Positions 36,601-46,639 of a stretch of 64,000 nucleotides of DNA are shown one piece after another. The position numbers were made by a program, and so were the translations under genes. Position 1 is the first letter of the stretch, and each line of letters starts with the position of its first letter. The stretch spans positions 38,734,801 through 38,798,800 of the forward strand of contig JAYGXS010000003.1 of the NCBI GenBank assembly GCA_036362985.1. Direction: 5' to 3'. Origin of the DNA: Ligula intestinalis. Taxonomy: Eukaryota > Platyhelminthes > Cestoda > Diphyllobothriidea > Diphyllobothriidae. The notes under the pieces were generated by a model. That model was not told the origin of the DNA, did not search any database, and saw only the letters and a program-made list of their open reading frames with translations.

Positions 36601-37954
36601 GCACATGTACCGCGTGATCTGTTTTGGAAGCACCATTCGACAACACACCACACGGGGAAGATGCATAACGGCCATTACAGTTTCTCCTGTCTTTGTCGGC
36701 AATGTTATTCTGCATATAATGGAAGTTGTCATGATTAAATAATCGGAAAGTAATAGGCAGAAAAAAAGCCTGAAAAAGTGATAGACGGTTTCCGTTGGAG
36801 AAACAGCTGCAGCAGGAAACTGAGCTGGAATAACATGCTAACTAGAGGATAGCCAGTGTCTTCACAAATAGGAGAAGAGGAAGCCGGGAAAGGAACATGC
36901 TACAGGGTCTGACGAATAAGCAGTGGCGGTCCATGTAACGATACTGCAATCACGCGCGGCTTACCACAGAAGTGGCAGACCAATGACCTTTAAAAGGTGC
37001 ACATACACAAGAAAACTCACCAGTGAACGCTTTAATGCCCCATGGACTGATTGAAGAATGGCAAATGGGTGAGAACGCTGAGACAGAAACGAAGCGGTCG
37101 GATTCCCGAAGACCAACAACCAGTGCACCGTGTCCGCCCATACTAGAAACAGAAGCAAACGGCAGTAATGCAACACATGCAGGCTTTTGTAAGAATGGTA
37201 GCAAGGGTGATAACAGTCAGAACATACCTATGACCCATGAGCCCGTATTTTTCAGGCAACACTTTGAAGTTCTTCTCAATCAAAGCTGGTAACTAGGTGT
37301 GACAGAAAGTTGATAAACAAAGCAAGGTAACTAAAATGTGATACAAATAATAGTGGGCGAACGAGTCAATCGGTAGAATAAAGGAAGGAGATGAGACGAA
37401 TCACAGACAAGGCAAAGGGATTGAATATACATATATATATATATATATGATGGAGTGGATCCGACAAAGACAAGGGAGACCGGNNNNNNNNNNNNNNNNN
37501 NNNNNNNNNNNNNNNNNNNNNNNNNNNNNNNNNNNNNNNNNNNNNNNNNNNNNNNNNNNNNNNNNNNNNNNNNNNNNNNNNNNNNNNNNNNNNNNNNNNN
37601 NNNNNNNNNNNNNNNNNNNNNNNNNNNNNNNNNNNNNNNNNNNNNNNNNNNNNNNNNNNNNNNNNNNNNNNNNNNNNNNNNNNNNNNNNNNNNNNNNNNN
37701 NNNNNNNNNNNNNNNNNNNNNNNNNNNNNNNNNNNNNNNNNNNNNNNNNNNNNNNNNNNNNNNNNNNNNNNNNNNNNNNNNNNNNNNNNNNNNNNNNNNN
37801 NNNNNNNNNNNNNNNNNNNNNNNNNNNNNNNNNNNNNNNNNNNNNNNNNNNNNNNNNNNNNNNNNNNNNNNNNNNNNNNNNNNTGATGAAGGAAGCCTGT
37901 ACGCTTTTGAAACGTCAGGACGATAAAACCATGGTTCCCGAGATCGCCTTATCT

Positions 37955-38004
<50 letters not shown>

Positions 38005-41000
38005 CTGATAGAAGCGAAAATACGTGTTCCTGGACATAATTGAGAAGGCAAGGCGATCACAGGAACCAAGGATTTAATGTCCTGACGTTTCGGAATCAGA
38101 CAAGCTTCCATTGTCAAAGGTGGTAAATGCACGAACGTTCACAGTATTTATAGGTAAAATTTAGCTAGGCATGGGGATGACTGCTGTCATGCGGCTGCGG
38201 GCTCGTCTTATCAGGGGGTGGTGGCGTTGGTGGGATAATTGCCATTGATCGGGTGCGCAGCGTTCGTAGGTTGGGCCCGGCCGACGTCATGTCGCGTTCA
38301 CACCTTCCCCTTGAGGTGCAAATTGCGGTTGCCATGTTCGCGTTGACTTCTCGGTTGCTAGCGGCCCAGCAGTCAAAGTCACTGTCGTCTCTTATCGGCG
38401 TGGGCTCGTGTTCACCCGCGTTCCCATCCTGTTGGCCATCTCGCAGGATTGTGGTCGAAACAGCTTGTCCCCCATTCGTGTTTGCGTCGGGTGATCCTAC
38501 GCCCTCGTTTGTGCTGTCGGCTGGTGCGTCTGGTCGGCGTTCCTGCCTGTGGTTCTGCTTTCTGTGCTTTTCCCGTAGACTTTGGTAGGCAACTGGTAGC
38601 GTCACACACCGATTAATGGAGCTACATGTGGTATACCAGGCTTCAAGCGTATTGGTTTCTTCGGAAAAGTACTCCTCGGAAAATATAACTGACTTCAAAT
38701 AGGTTACTTGCAGGAAGCCTGCTTTACCATCCGATACCCTGCACACGGCGAAAAGCACAAATCACCTCAAAGACAGAATAAAAACGAACCAGTGCAGCTC
38801 CACACAAACATATCCATATAGGAAGGGTGGGAGCATACCTGGGTTTAAAACTTCAGCATACCAATATTCCAAATTCACAACGAACTTCTGACAAATAACC
38901 TACACCAAACAATTATTTGCAATTCAAGACGAGTTCGTGATGCGGATGACGTCAAACTTACCTATGAACTGGCCAAAAGAGATGAAGAGAAATTGTACCA
39001 ATATTGTGTGAATACTGTTTACTACATATCCTCAAAACCGTTGGCGACGGAAAAGGTTCAAATTCAGTGCCACGATGCCTGTCTTAACGTAACTGAAACA
39101 CAGCTACCGAATAAAACAGAAATTGATCCGAAATGATGTCCTAGTTATCAGAAAAGACCATTTTAAAGAAGCAAGACGACGAACTCCGCATACCGAAGGC
39201 CGAGTGAAAATGTCAACATACTAATAGTCCACACTTGCATCAAACCAGGAAGAAAACACCAGCAAGATCATGTCATATTGTGGCAACCTTTTCAGCGTGC
39301 CCTGCGAAGAAAGTGTGGTGGAGGTGCTGACGAATAGCCCGAAAAAAAAACCTAGATGATAACGAGAGACTGACGAAAGATTATACTGAAGGTTGCCGAA
39401 ACAGCAATATTTTATGGCCTTCTAAAGAGCCACGGACCAGGAAGACCACCACGAATTTCTGTCTTCCTGAGAGCAACCCGAAAGTAAAGTTTGTCCGAGC
39501 GGTCATTGAATCGCCTTAATTTGATAACCTAAATCTCTGAAACACTCCCCCTTTTAACAGAAAAATACTCACAGAAAAGAGGGTGATAATCGGCTTGCAA
39601 GTGGTGAGGTGATAGGGTCTTTCAGTGCAAAGTCACTTTTCCGTTCGCTCCAACAAGACCGTGCAGTTGAAATCAAATAAGCCCGTTGAAAAGACGCTAC
39701 AAGGAGGCGGCACTCAAACAGAGGGTCATGTACATCTTCGGCACTCTTGTAAACAGCTGAAAGACCTATTATACATGCCACAGAGCTCTAAATGAATGAC
39801 CACCGTAACCAAACCTCATCGCTGAAGTGCTGATGCGGCGACCAGGGCCACTGGCCGTCGACATACGTACACCAAAACTGTAGATTCAGTAGGCCGATGA
39901 CAGTTTTGCACTACTAAACGAGAAATAATTTAAGATTGCAATCAAAAATTGAATGAGAAAGGTCAGTTGTGATTTTTAGACATGTTAGTCTGCGGAAAAA
40001 GAAAAAGGAAATCAAAAACAATCGGCTATGGGCTAGTGACCAATAGCTTTCGTTAACTATGTTCTCAGAGCACCTACTCGAAATCAGGCAAAAACAAAAA
40101 ACTGTTGGATAAAAGCGTCATAGCACTGCGTTGAAACCCACTGCAGAGGACAGTACGGCAAAAAGGTCGAAGTAAAACATCCCCAAAAGATAGCTCGTGG
40201 GTTTGGTCAAAGTCTTTCAGCGAAACATGAAAACCCAGTCCTGGTCGAAATATTAGCCTGCTTTGGCACTGGTTCTTGGTGCATCCAGAGAATCCACCAA
40301 AGTAGTGCGCGAACTGACGGTTGGAGCAGTATGCGGCATATGCAAGCACGGGATCCACTACAAATAGTTGGTATTGTCTATAGCTGCAATCAGGGTAATT
40401 ACGATGGTAAAACCAGAAAGTGAGTCGAAAGGAGGATGCATAAACCCAAACTTGCTATCAGAAGAAAAATAAAAACCATGCCCCGCCGGCCGCTCATTTA
40501 TCCTCTACAGGACACGACCACGCTTCTAATCTACTCGCGCTCCTGGACCAGTTACTAGGAGCCCATTGAAGGTGTGGCTTCCAAAAAACGAATCAGTCGG
40601 CAGGCACAACGGCTTGTCAAAAGCCGCGAGAACAAATCTACAAAGCGACTGAAGGTCACCGACAGTGGGCGTGTTTGAATGTTAGCCGAGTTATACATTT
40701 TCATTTACACTTGACAGTGGGCTCTAGTGAGAAATCAGCATGTGAGAAAAAAATAATTATGAACCCAGAAATATACCCTTCTCGCCTCGCATCTTTGCCA
40801 TCATACGCAACACAATTTTACAGAAATATACACTATCATACACTTCTAGATGATTCAGTCAAGGAGACCACAGGCTAGTACTCTCGAGCACAATGGACAG
40901 CTGAGCCACTTTACGACTAACCTCCTTTGTCACATAATCGTACATATGATAGTTCGCTGACCACGGCTCTTGAGTCGCGTTGAGGTAGAAGCCCGCACCC

Positions 41001-41452
41001 GTGCCGAAATCATAAGAGTCATCCTCCCCGGGGATGTTGCAGCCACCTAATAAGAGAGAAGAAAATGAGATGGCACTATGATAGAATAGTTCTCAACTGA
41101 CGTGGACTGGTGTCCGGGTTAACGAGGACAATTCCAAGACGAGCAGCAAACCTCTGAGCACCAGACTTGATGATGAAGTTCTGATCCGTGCATGTTAAGC
41201 CTACAAGAGAGGGCATTTAATACAAGGAAGAATCCAACAAACCTTGCAGGAAAAATACCACAGGTAAATTAGCATGTTCACCGTACGCAGGCGGCAGGTA
41301 GACGCCAAACTTCATAGCACACTTGACCGTAGAACTACACATGAGGATCGAGTGAAGATGACGGAGAATGGAATAGGAACCCACCTTTCATGTGTGTAGA
41401 CCTTTTGTACACCACCGAAACATTTATTAGAAGAAACTTCTTCGAGTGCCAT
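33543..41452 (-). CDS. ESD: S-formylglutathione hydrolase (esterase D), eight exons, intact
   Basis: This enzyme hydrolyses S-formylglutathione to glutathione and formate, the last step of glutathione-dependent formaldehyde detoxification in the cytosol. Exons run on the minus strand: 41385-41452, 41243-41334, 41102-41200, 40922-41046, 37228-37292, 37021-37142, 34936-35132 and 33543-33623. All introns are GT-AG and all phases join, giving exactly 282 residues, the length of human ESD. The start [14 protein letters not shown] matches the family N-terminus. The nucleophile elbow is GHSMGGHGA with Ser150, its codon split by intron 5. Asp227 (in IDQGDSDEW) and His260 (in GYDHSYFF) complete the alpha/beta-hydrolase triad. 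There is no signal peptide. Introns 1-3 are 42-55 bases, but intron 4 is 3,629 bases with a transposon and a 400-N gap. No stop or frameshift is seen, so the gene is probably functional. Confidence 0.97.
33624..34935. other. ESD intron 7 (minus-strand gene)
   Basis: A GT-AG intron with no recognised transposon or RNA gene. Open frames inside it on both strands have no domain. Confidence 0.7.
34936..35132 (-). CDS. ESD: ESD exon 7
   Basis: Encodes [18 protein letters not shown] through [18 protein letters not shown] and [12 protein letters not shown]. It contains catalytic Asp227. Donor GTAAA follows CAAAAG. Intron 6 before it is 1,888 bases and carries two repeat A copies. Confidence 0.96.
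35535..35630 (+). repeat. Repeat A, copy 6, in ESD intron 6
   Basis: TTCACAAGCAAGTCAGCATC, then AAGGCGCACCATGGAAATTG and GACGAACTTTC, follows the repeat A order. The opening block TAATTCACAAGCCAGT is shared with the copy at 61,540. It is antisense to the host gene. Confidence 0.45.
36270..36450 (-). repeat. Repeat A, copy 7, in ESD intron 6
   Basis: On the minus strand: GGTGAGGGAGGAGAGTGTGG purine tract, then GCGCAAGTCTATCG, then GACACACGGTGGATGTCGTC and GATCAAACTGG. This is the same block order as the copies at 9,085 and 11,150, over about 180 bases. Confidence 0.6.
37021..37142 (-). CDS. ESD: ESD exon 6
   Basis: Begins with the last base of the catalytic Ser codon and reads [17 protein letters not shown] through [17 protein letters not shown]. 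Donor GTGAG follows ACTG. Intron 5, before it, is 85 bases. Confidence 0.96.
37228..37292 (-). CDS. ESD: ESD exon 5
   Basis: A 65-base exon encoding [20 protein letters not shown] plus H and the first two bases of the catalytic Ser150 codon (AG|T). Acceptor CTAG and donor GTATG flank it. It is found only because phase and family alignment demand it. Confidence 0.93.
37431..37448. repeat. AT dinucleotide repeat
   Basis: Nine AT units ending 35 bases before the 400-N gap. Confidence 0.9.
37484..37883. other. 400-N assembly gap inside ESD intron 4
   Basis: Exactly 400 N, probably a fixed-size scaffold gap, so the true missing length is unknown. It begins within 40 bases of an AT repeat and ends immediately at a Penelope-like TGATGA motif, so repeats probably caused the break. 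All ESD exons are accounted for outside it. Confidence 0.95.
37884..37959 (+). mobile_element. Penelope-like end with hammerhead-like motif, plus-strand arm
   Basis: TGATGA at 37884-37889 is followed by a GGAAGC...GCTTTT imperfect hairpin and then GAAACGTC at 37909-37916. These are the core boxes of the minimal hammerhead motifs described at both ends of Penelope-like elements. The C before TGATGA is hidden by the N gap. About 78% of the 76 bases match the reverse complement of 38,041-38,117, forming an inverted repeat around a TA microsatellite. Confidence 0.65.
37959..38002. repeat. TA dinucleotide repeat between inverted arms
   Basis: About 22 units of perfect AT, sitting at the centre of the Penelope-like inverted repeat. 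It can extrude as a cruciform tip. Confidence 0.92.
38041..38124 (-). mobile_element. Penelope-like 3' end with hammerhead-like motif, minus strand
   Basis: On the minus strand, downstream of the element's coding tail, the order is CCT, TTGACAA, a GGAA...TTCC hairpin, GAAACGTC (38084-38091) and AGG. CCT and AGG pair as the start of stem I, and ACGT is a self-complementary stem III, as in minimal hammerheads thought to act as dimers. The CUGAUGA box is changed to UUGACAA. The changes C3 to U and G8 to A keep the 3-8 pair. It lies in the sense orientation of the ESD pre-mRNA. Confidence 0.65.
38165..38758 (-). pseudogene. Penelope-like element C-terminal tail (after the GIY-YIG region), truncated
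   Basis: A 197-codon open frame. Its segment [18 protein letters not shown] then [13 protein letters not shown] resembles the stretch that follows the GIY-YIG endonuclease in Penelope-like retroelements, where an E-(A/S)-W-x-S/T...INR...YQ(S/A)L pattern is usual. The remaining C-terminal part is rich in Pro, Ser, Asp and Arg and ends at the stop of 38165, about 40 bases before the hammerhead-like end. Reverse transcriptase and GIY-YIG domains are missing, so the element is 5'-truncated, as most LINE-like insertions are. The family assignment is from memory of the pattern and needs a search. Confidence 0.6.
38760..40921. other. Remainder of ESD intron 4
   Basis: No exon is needed here, because exon 4 (40,922) joins exon 5 (37,292) in phase. 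Frames at 39,569-39,781 and 40,074-40,358 (minus) and 40,675-40,878 (plus) have no domain. The origin of this stretch is unknown. Confidence 0.6.
40922..41046 (-). CDS. ESD: ESD exon 4
   Basis: Encodes [20 protein letters not shown] through MYDYVTKE and ends exactly on a codon boundary before donor GTTAG. The DFGTGAGFY block is conserved across the family. Intron 3 is 55 bases. Confidence 0.96.
41102..41200 (-). CDS. ESD: ESD exon 3
   Basis: Encodes [18 protein letters not shown] through LVNPDTSP. The GLTCT-(D/E)-QNF block is a signature of S-formylglutathione hydrolases. Intron 2, just before it, is only 42 bases. Confidence 0.96.
41243..41334 (-). CDS. ESD: ESD exon 2
   Basis: Acceptor TAG precedes TTCTACGG, and donor GTTTG follows CTGCAAG. 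The exon encodes [18 protein letters not shown] through VVFFLQ, the first strands of the hydrolase fold. Intron 1 is 50 bases. Confidence 0.96.
41385..41452 (-). CDS. ESD: ESD exon 1
   Basis: Coding residues 1-22 plus two bases, from ATG at 41452-41450 to CATGAAAG, followed by donor GTGGGT. The start is chosen because [18 protein letters not shown] lines up with residue 1 of the family. Confidence 0.95.
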
Positions 41453-41490
41453 ATGGAGCGTCCGGCTTGGACAGAGCAAGAGTTGGAAAA
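41453..41490 (-). promoter_or_regulatory. Possible trans-splice acceptor upstream of ESD
   Basis: On the minus strand a pyrimidine tract, CTTTTTTTCCAACTCTTGCT, is followed by CTGTCCAAG ending at 41466. That is 14 bases before the ATG, counting the acceptor AG. This looks like a splice acceptor with no coding exon before it. Flatworms add a spliced leader to many mRNAs, so a trans-splice site is a reasonable reading. A cis-spliced 5' UTR exon is the alternative. Confidence 0.3.
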
Positions 41491-42029
41491 AAAGATTGGT
41501 ATGACGAAGTAAATCCCAAAACCAGGAAGGAATTTGGGTCAGAATGGCAAAGTTATCGCAGAAAAGGGACTTGGTGAGTGAAGCGAAGGATGTACTTTAT
41601 AGCGAATAGTAAGACAATCAGGCAGATGCAGCGTACGGAATCTCTCACTAGAATATAAGTCTAACGAATTTAGAACTCCTCACCTGCGACAGTGTAGGTC
41701 CCCATCTAATTCGAAGAAATAAATATTATGTGCTGCCTCTGGGAGACTGTTGGCCAGAAGTACAACGTAGGAAAATAACGAAACAAACTCCACTATATAT
41801 ATTAGTTTTGCGCACGACATTTTAACGAAACTAAATCCGAACGCCTAAGGAGCGACGATGTAGTTTTCTCATGGGAAGCTAAACATGACGGACCGGACGA
41901 CAGCATCTATTGTTGGTGAATTTCAAGGTTTCTGAAGTAAAGGGAAGGAGAAAATCGACCAAAATATCCAAAGTAGATAAGGAAAAGGGGGCGCAGCTTT
42001 TCGAAATAAACTGTCATGGGAAAAGTGTT

Positions 42030-42100
42030 CTTAGGAACGAGGGCTGGTTGATGGCAGCTAATAAGTCAGAGACGGTCATTCCGACCCCTGTACGTTTTAT
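42030..42100 (+). repeat. SINE body fragment
   Basis: GAGGGCTGGTTGATGGCAGC, then TAATAAGTCAGAGACGGTCA, is the shared SINE body without a recognisable tRNA head. Confidence 0.45.
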
Positions 42101-42237
42101 CTTATTGCTATGCGACTGTCTACGAGGATTATAGATTGAGACTTAAAGCGTAACCGATTAAGCACGTCTTGTAACCTGATCGGTTAGTGCCTTTTTACCA
42201 CAATAAATACACTCTATCATAACCGACAGGATAATGA

Positions 42238-42365
42238 TACCGCGGCTCAAGTTGTTAAAGCTCAATAACCATAAGAATGCGAACTCGAACGTCAGGTTCT
42301 CCCAAAGTTGAGATTGAAGATAGCTGAATGACGATTGCTAATAAACCAGAAAGGGTCATGTCGGG
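42238..42365 (+). repeat. tRNA-derived SINE copy
   Basis: GCGGCTCAAGTTGTTAAAGC fits box A, GAACTCGAACGTCAGGTTCT is a diverged box B region, and the body GAATGACGATTGCTAATAAA follows. It lies about 170 bases after another SINE body fragment. Confidence 0.5.
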
Positions 42366-42399
42366 GGAAAAGTGAGACTGGGTCCATAAGAAAACTGGG

Positions 42400-45300
42400 C
42401 ACAGACTACACAACCTTTAGGAATATTTTTCAGCAGAATGTCAGCTAACGGTGCTGCCATCAAGAAAGTACCAGGAAAATCAGTTAACATACTAGTAGTT
42501 ACTAATGTGTACTGTTGAGCAAACGAAAGACTAGATCGGCCAGCCAAGACGTATGGACACGTTCTCGAAAGACATCAAACTTGCTCACTACTGTTTTTTA
42601 ATGTCGCACGGTTTATCCACAACCTGATAACGAGCGCACGGACGCAAAATTCACTAAGAGGTTGTAGCGCCCGAGCACGTAGGTTCCTCTGTCGGGATGG
42701 TTTCTCCGGTATAACAGCTATATTAACTTCTTCAGCTTTAGCCACCGGCTTCTGTACGTCCTCGATCTCACTAGAATCGTCATTAGTTATTGCAAATGAT
42801 CAGAAAGTAATAATCCGAGGAAGGTATAGTGTATGAAGGTTTATTATATAAGTACAGATATTGTTAGGAAGAATGTGTAAGGGCAATGCACAGATCAGTA
42901 AAACACTCAAGACTGGTGATCCGGGAAGGTGGGGTTGGAATCTACCACCAGGGAGAGAAGCACGTCCGTTGTTACTTGTACTAAAACAAAGACAAAACAA
43001 GGAACCTCTGTTAGCATCTCTTCTCGAGGTCGGTCCTTTGTGTCCCACTCCGGTTAAACAAACCCAGGGTCAGCTCTGTTTGCTACAAGGTATCCTTTGT
43101 ATAAGAACAGGCGAAGGTCATATCTAGCCAATGGGAACAGAGCTCTGAATATCTGCTCAGGCAGATACACTTGTGAGTCGTCATCAGTTAGAACATATAT
43201 TAGGACTGGGCGTGAAAAACAGAACTCGAGGTGACAAGCACATCCACCATAACCCGGTAGGTAAAATAACGCGTGCACTTGGAAGGTCGAATATGTCTGG
43301 CCAAAAGCGCTACAAAGTAAGTCCCCTGACTTATATGCCTCTCGATTGTCCGATTGCAGACCTGCTTAAACGGCATGCAAAGTCAAACACAAAAAGCGAC
43401 GAATAAAGTAAACGGAAGAGGAATTTAAGTACAAAGAGAAGTATGTCAAAAATGAGGTCACGTGTGCACGCCACGACACAGCAAACTGAAATTCATCCCT
43501 ATGTACACAACTAGCACACCAGTCAAAAAGTGCACAAATTGATAAAATTAATTAGCTAATGAGCACACAATGCCGGATCTAAGGCTGCTTTCATTGCAGA
43601 ATACCCATGCTGTACCGACTGCTGTCAGGGCAGAAGGTAGATCCACCCGATAAACTCGCATTGAGCTATAGCGCTCTCTCTCTTTCTTATAAGATATCCT
43701 GAGAGTAAAATACAAGTGCGAGGAACTGTAATGAGCCAAGAAACTGAATGATTGTGTAAGTACATCAAGGTCATCACTTTTAGCGCGGACCCAGGGTGGA
43801 GATGCTGTGATCGAGTGCCATTGAAGAAGCCGGTGCCCTTTTCCCTCACAGCCACTGATCCATTTCCCGCCGCCATCGTTCTTATCACAGTCCCGTACTC
43901 AATGTCAGCAATCCCGTCCCGGCCCTGCGGTCGCCCACAGCACTGCATTCCCCACCAGTTACTGATCAGGCATTAAAGAACACCCTCCACTCCAGATAGG
44001 ACTTGGATCCATGTTACGCCATTCCTTATCTTCATATTATTTTCTGACTCTGTACGTATTCTTAATTACTAGTAGATTTACCTTCATATATTCTCGTTTC
44101 CTTTTACGCCGGCCTTAACATTTGTGTGCTTGGGTGATGCTTATTAATCCCATTCCGAGCTTCAGCTGCAGAATCATCTTCAGGTCACTTATCCGTTAGG
44201 TTTGTGCCAACCTCGACATCCCTGGCCCGCTACAGAACTAACAATACGGAGCAATATCCATGGTAGGGGGGACATCGATCACCTTTACTGACACACACTC
44301 GCAGTACTCAATGAAAGATCTGCACTAAAAAAACAAAAGCACATTCAAACAACTCTGTTAAAATTGTTGTCTGTTATGCTCTGATACCACACAATATCCA
44401 CAAAACCAGAATTCATCGGTTAAGAAAAATGTGTCTGACAGGCGCTGCTGAATCGTGACGGCTACACACCAACTCTACTGTTACGGGATTCAAATTTTAG
44501 CATGAGTGCAACCACATTTAAATATTAAATTATAATGAAATATACCTTTTATTATATATTTGCTACTTTAATATGAATTTTCTGTCCAATTTAAAGTGCG
44601 AGACAATATGTTTATACCATTAGTCTTGTGTTTAGTAGGCGTGAAGCATTACACTATTCCGATAATATTTCTTGTTCCAGTTACAGTAGTCGCTGGCAAT
44701 TAAGCCCAGCTCAGGCCCAGAAAACATTAAGGCTTAATAAGCGGCTTGGCTTATTTACCGTGGGTTTAATAAGCGGTGACTACTGTGCTGAAATAAGCGT
44801 CGTATTACTTTAGGCCTTTACGAGAGGAAGCTCAGATCCTTATGCCATAGTTGTTTCTACGCTAGAACTCGAGACTATCAAAACTTCTCCGAAAAGCATG
44901 GCTTTCATATTATTTCTCATGAGCAGATTCGGTAGAATTGCAGAGAAATCTTAATTTCCACGACTGGCCTGACGTCTTCCTGTTTGGATGTGAATGTTTG
45001 TACTAATACACTGTAAAACGTTTTTGAATCGCTCATTTCTCGTTTTCTTCGCATAAGAAATTAATGCCAAGAATAGAATCTTCATCTCCTTAACTTTCCG
45101 CCGTAGGCTGTTTAGACTCCCTCGTCATTTCCATCTTAAAAATGCTATTTCTGTCTTGCCCTTGCCCTTGACCTAACTGAACTTTGAGCAGGCTAATAGG
45201 CTGTCCGAAGAAAAGCTGCTGGCTGATGAGGATAGCTCTGCCGAAAACCCTTCGTAAACTATTGGAAACTTTCTTCTCGCATAATAAAAGCTAGAAGGAA

Positions 45301-45715
45301 AACGCGGCATGTCATAATTACAGGTGGCTTAGCAACTTCCACGCCTGACGCTAATTTGACGGTTGACAGCTTCAATATTTTCTTGTCCGGAACGTTGATT
45401 GAAAATTCGGTCGCTTCACGTCGGAATTTCCGGAGGTTTCCATCAGTGTGATCCTCGGAGCCATAACCTTTTACCCCCTGGGACGTGACCGTAGTCATCT
45501 GACATTTTCATCGAACTCATTGTCCTGGACCAGATGGAGTCCGGTCAGCGGCCGAAAGGCTGATGCAGATAATATTCATACGGTCATTCTGTGTAAGATA
45601 CTTAATCTTGCTCTTGAAAGTAAAACCTTCCTATTTTTGGGAAGGAATAGCACAGCCTATTTTTATCCAAGCACGAAATATCTATGTAGTTTGAAGGCTT
45701 TGGGTTAATGAATAC
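42400..45715. other. Unassigned DNA upstream of the ESD gene
   Basis: No gene could be supported. On opposite strands, frames 43,625-43,948 and 43,752-43,976 overlap without any domain. Frame 42,861-43,127 is also unassigned. The stretch around 44,500-44,600 is very AT-rich. Confidence 0.4.
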
Positions 45716-45719
45716 ACTT

Positions 45720-46638
45720 CCCGCAGCCTCGCAGATCTTAGAGACCTTGATCAAAGACAAAATAATCCATCACTTAACAGCGAAGAAATTTCTTCACGTG
45801 GCTTAGCATGGGTTCCTAAAAAGACCTTGTGACACCTGTAATCTTCCTTTCTTTGATCATATATTACAATCTAGAGATTATGGCTTTGCATTTTACACAG
45901 CCTATTTTGGTTCCACATAGGCTTTTGATCGTGTTGACCATAATCTCGTCCGTATAAAACTTGCCTCTTTGGGCATAGTTAACAGGCTTATGAATTTACT
46001 ATCCTCATATTTGGATGCTCACACAAAGAGTTAAAACTTCCAATATCAACTCCAACTTCACGAATATGAGGTGTGGATTCATTCAGGGTAGTGTACTTGG
46101 CCCGCTCCTATTTACCCCATTTGCCAACGATGGTCTTGCTGTTTTCAGTATGCTAGGCTTTTTATGTACGACGACGATTTTAAATGTGCCCATTGATATA
46201 AACCTGCAGGTCGCAGCATCTTGCTCAAGCTCTTTAAATAGGTACCTGAAGCCATTTCTTAGCCGTGCTACACCTATTGCCTTCCTTTTCCCGGCCCAGG
46301 TGTTCCGTTATGGTCGTTGGCGATGAACATCAGCCTCACGCAAGTATAGAAAATCACGACCTAAATGTGCCTGGAGTTATTAATTATACAGGCATTTAAT
46401 CCGGGGCCATGGTTCCTCCCTGAAAATAGACGATTCCTTTGAGTTAGCCAACGCGATTCACTTGCCTGGTCATCCTTACAAGGTCATAAAGGAACGCACT
46501 CGATGCGACCTCAGAAGGTTTTTCTTCAGCCAACGTGTGGTGCGACCTTGGAACTCACTACCAAGCAAGATGTTTTTCGCCGACACTATTGCTGCTTTTA
46601 AAAGAAGGCATAATGCCATTGTATTTGACAAAAGGTGA
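45720..46638 (+). mobile_element. CR1-like LINE remnant, plus strand
   Basis: Pieces of a reverse transcriptase appear in order: a GFLKRPC block near 45,810, TAYFGST.AFDRVDHNLVRI (motif A region) near 45,895-45,960, RCGFIQGSVLGPLLF (motif B, 46,066-46,120) and MYDDDFKCA at about 46,164-46,190. The last is where YADD would stand (motif C) and has lost its Ala. The C-terminus reads RFFFSQRVVRPWNSLPSKMF and ends VFDKR with TGA at 46636-46638. Frame changes separate the pieces. It is a different, shorter copy from the one at 26,620. Confidence 0.82.
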
Positions 46639-46639
46639 C

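Noticed and set aside
37447..37926. Long open frames on both strands across this stretch
   Set aside because: They are translations of the 400-N gap and carry no information.
43625..43976. A gene encoded in the overlapping frames at this site
   Set aside because: Opposite-strand frames overlap almost fully and neither has a known domain; low-copy repeat or chance is more likely.
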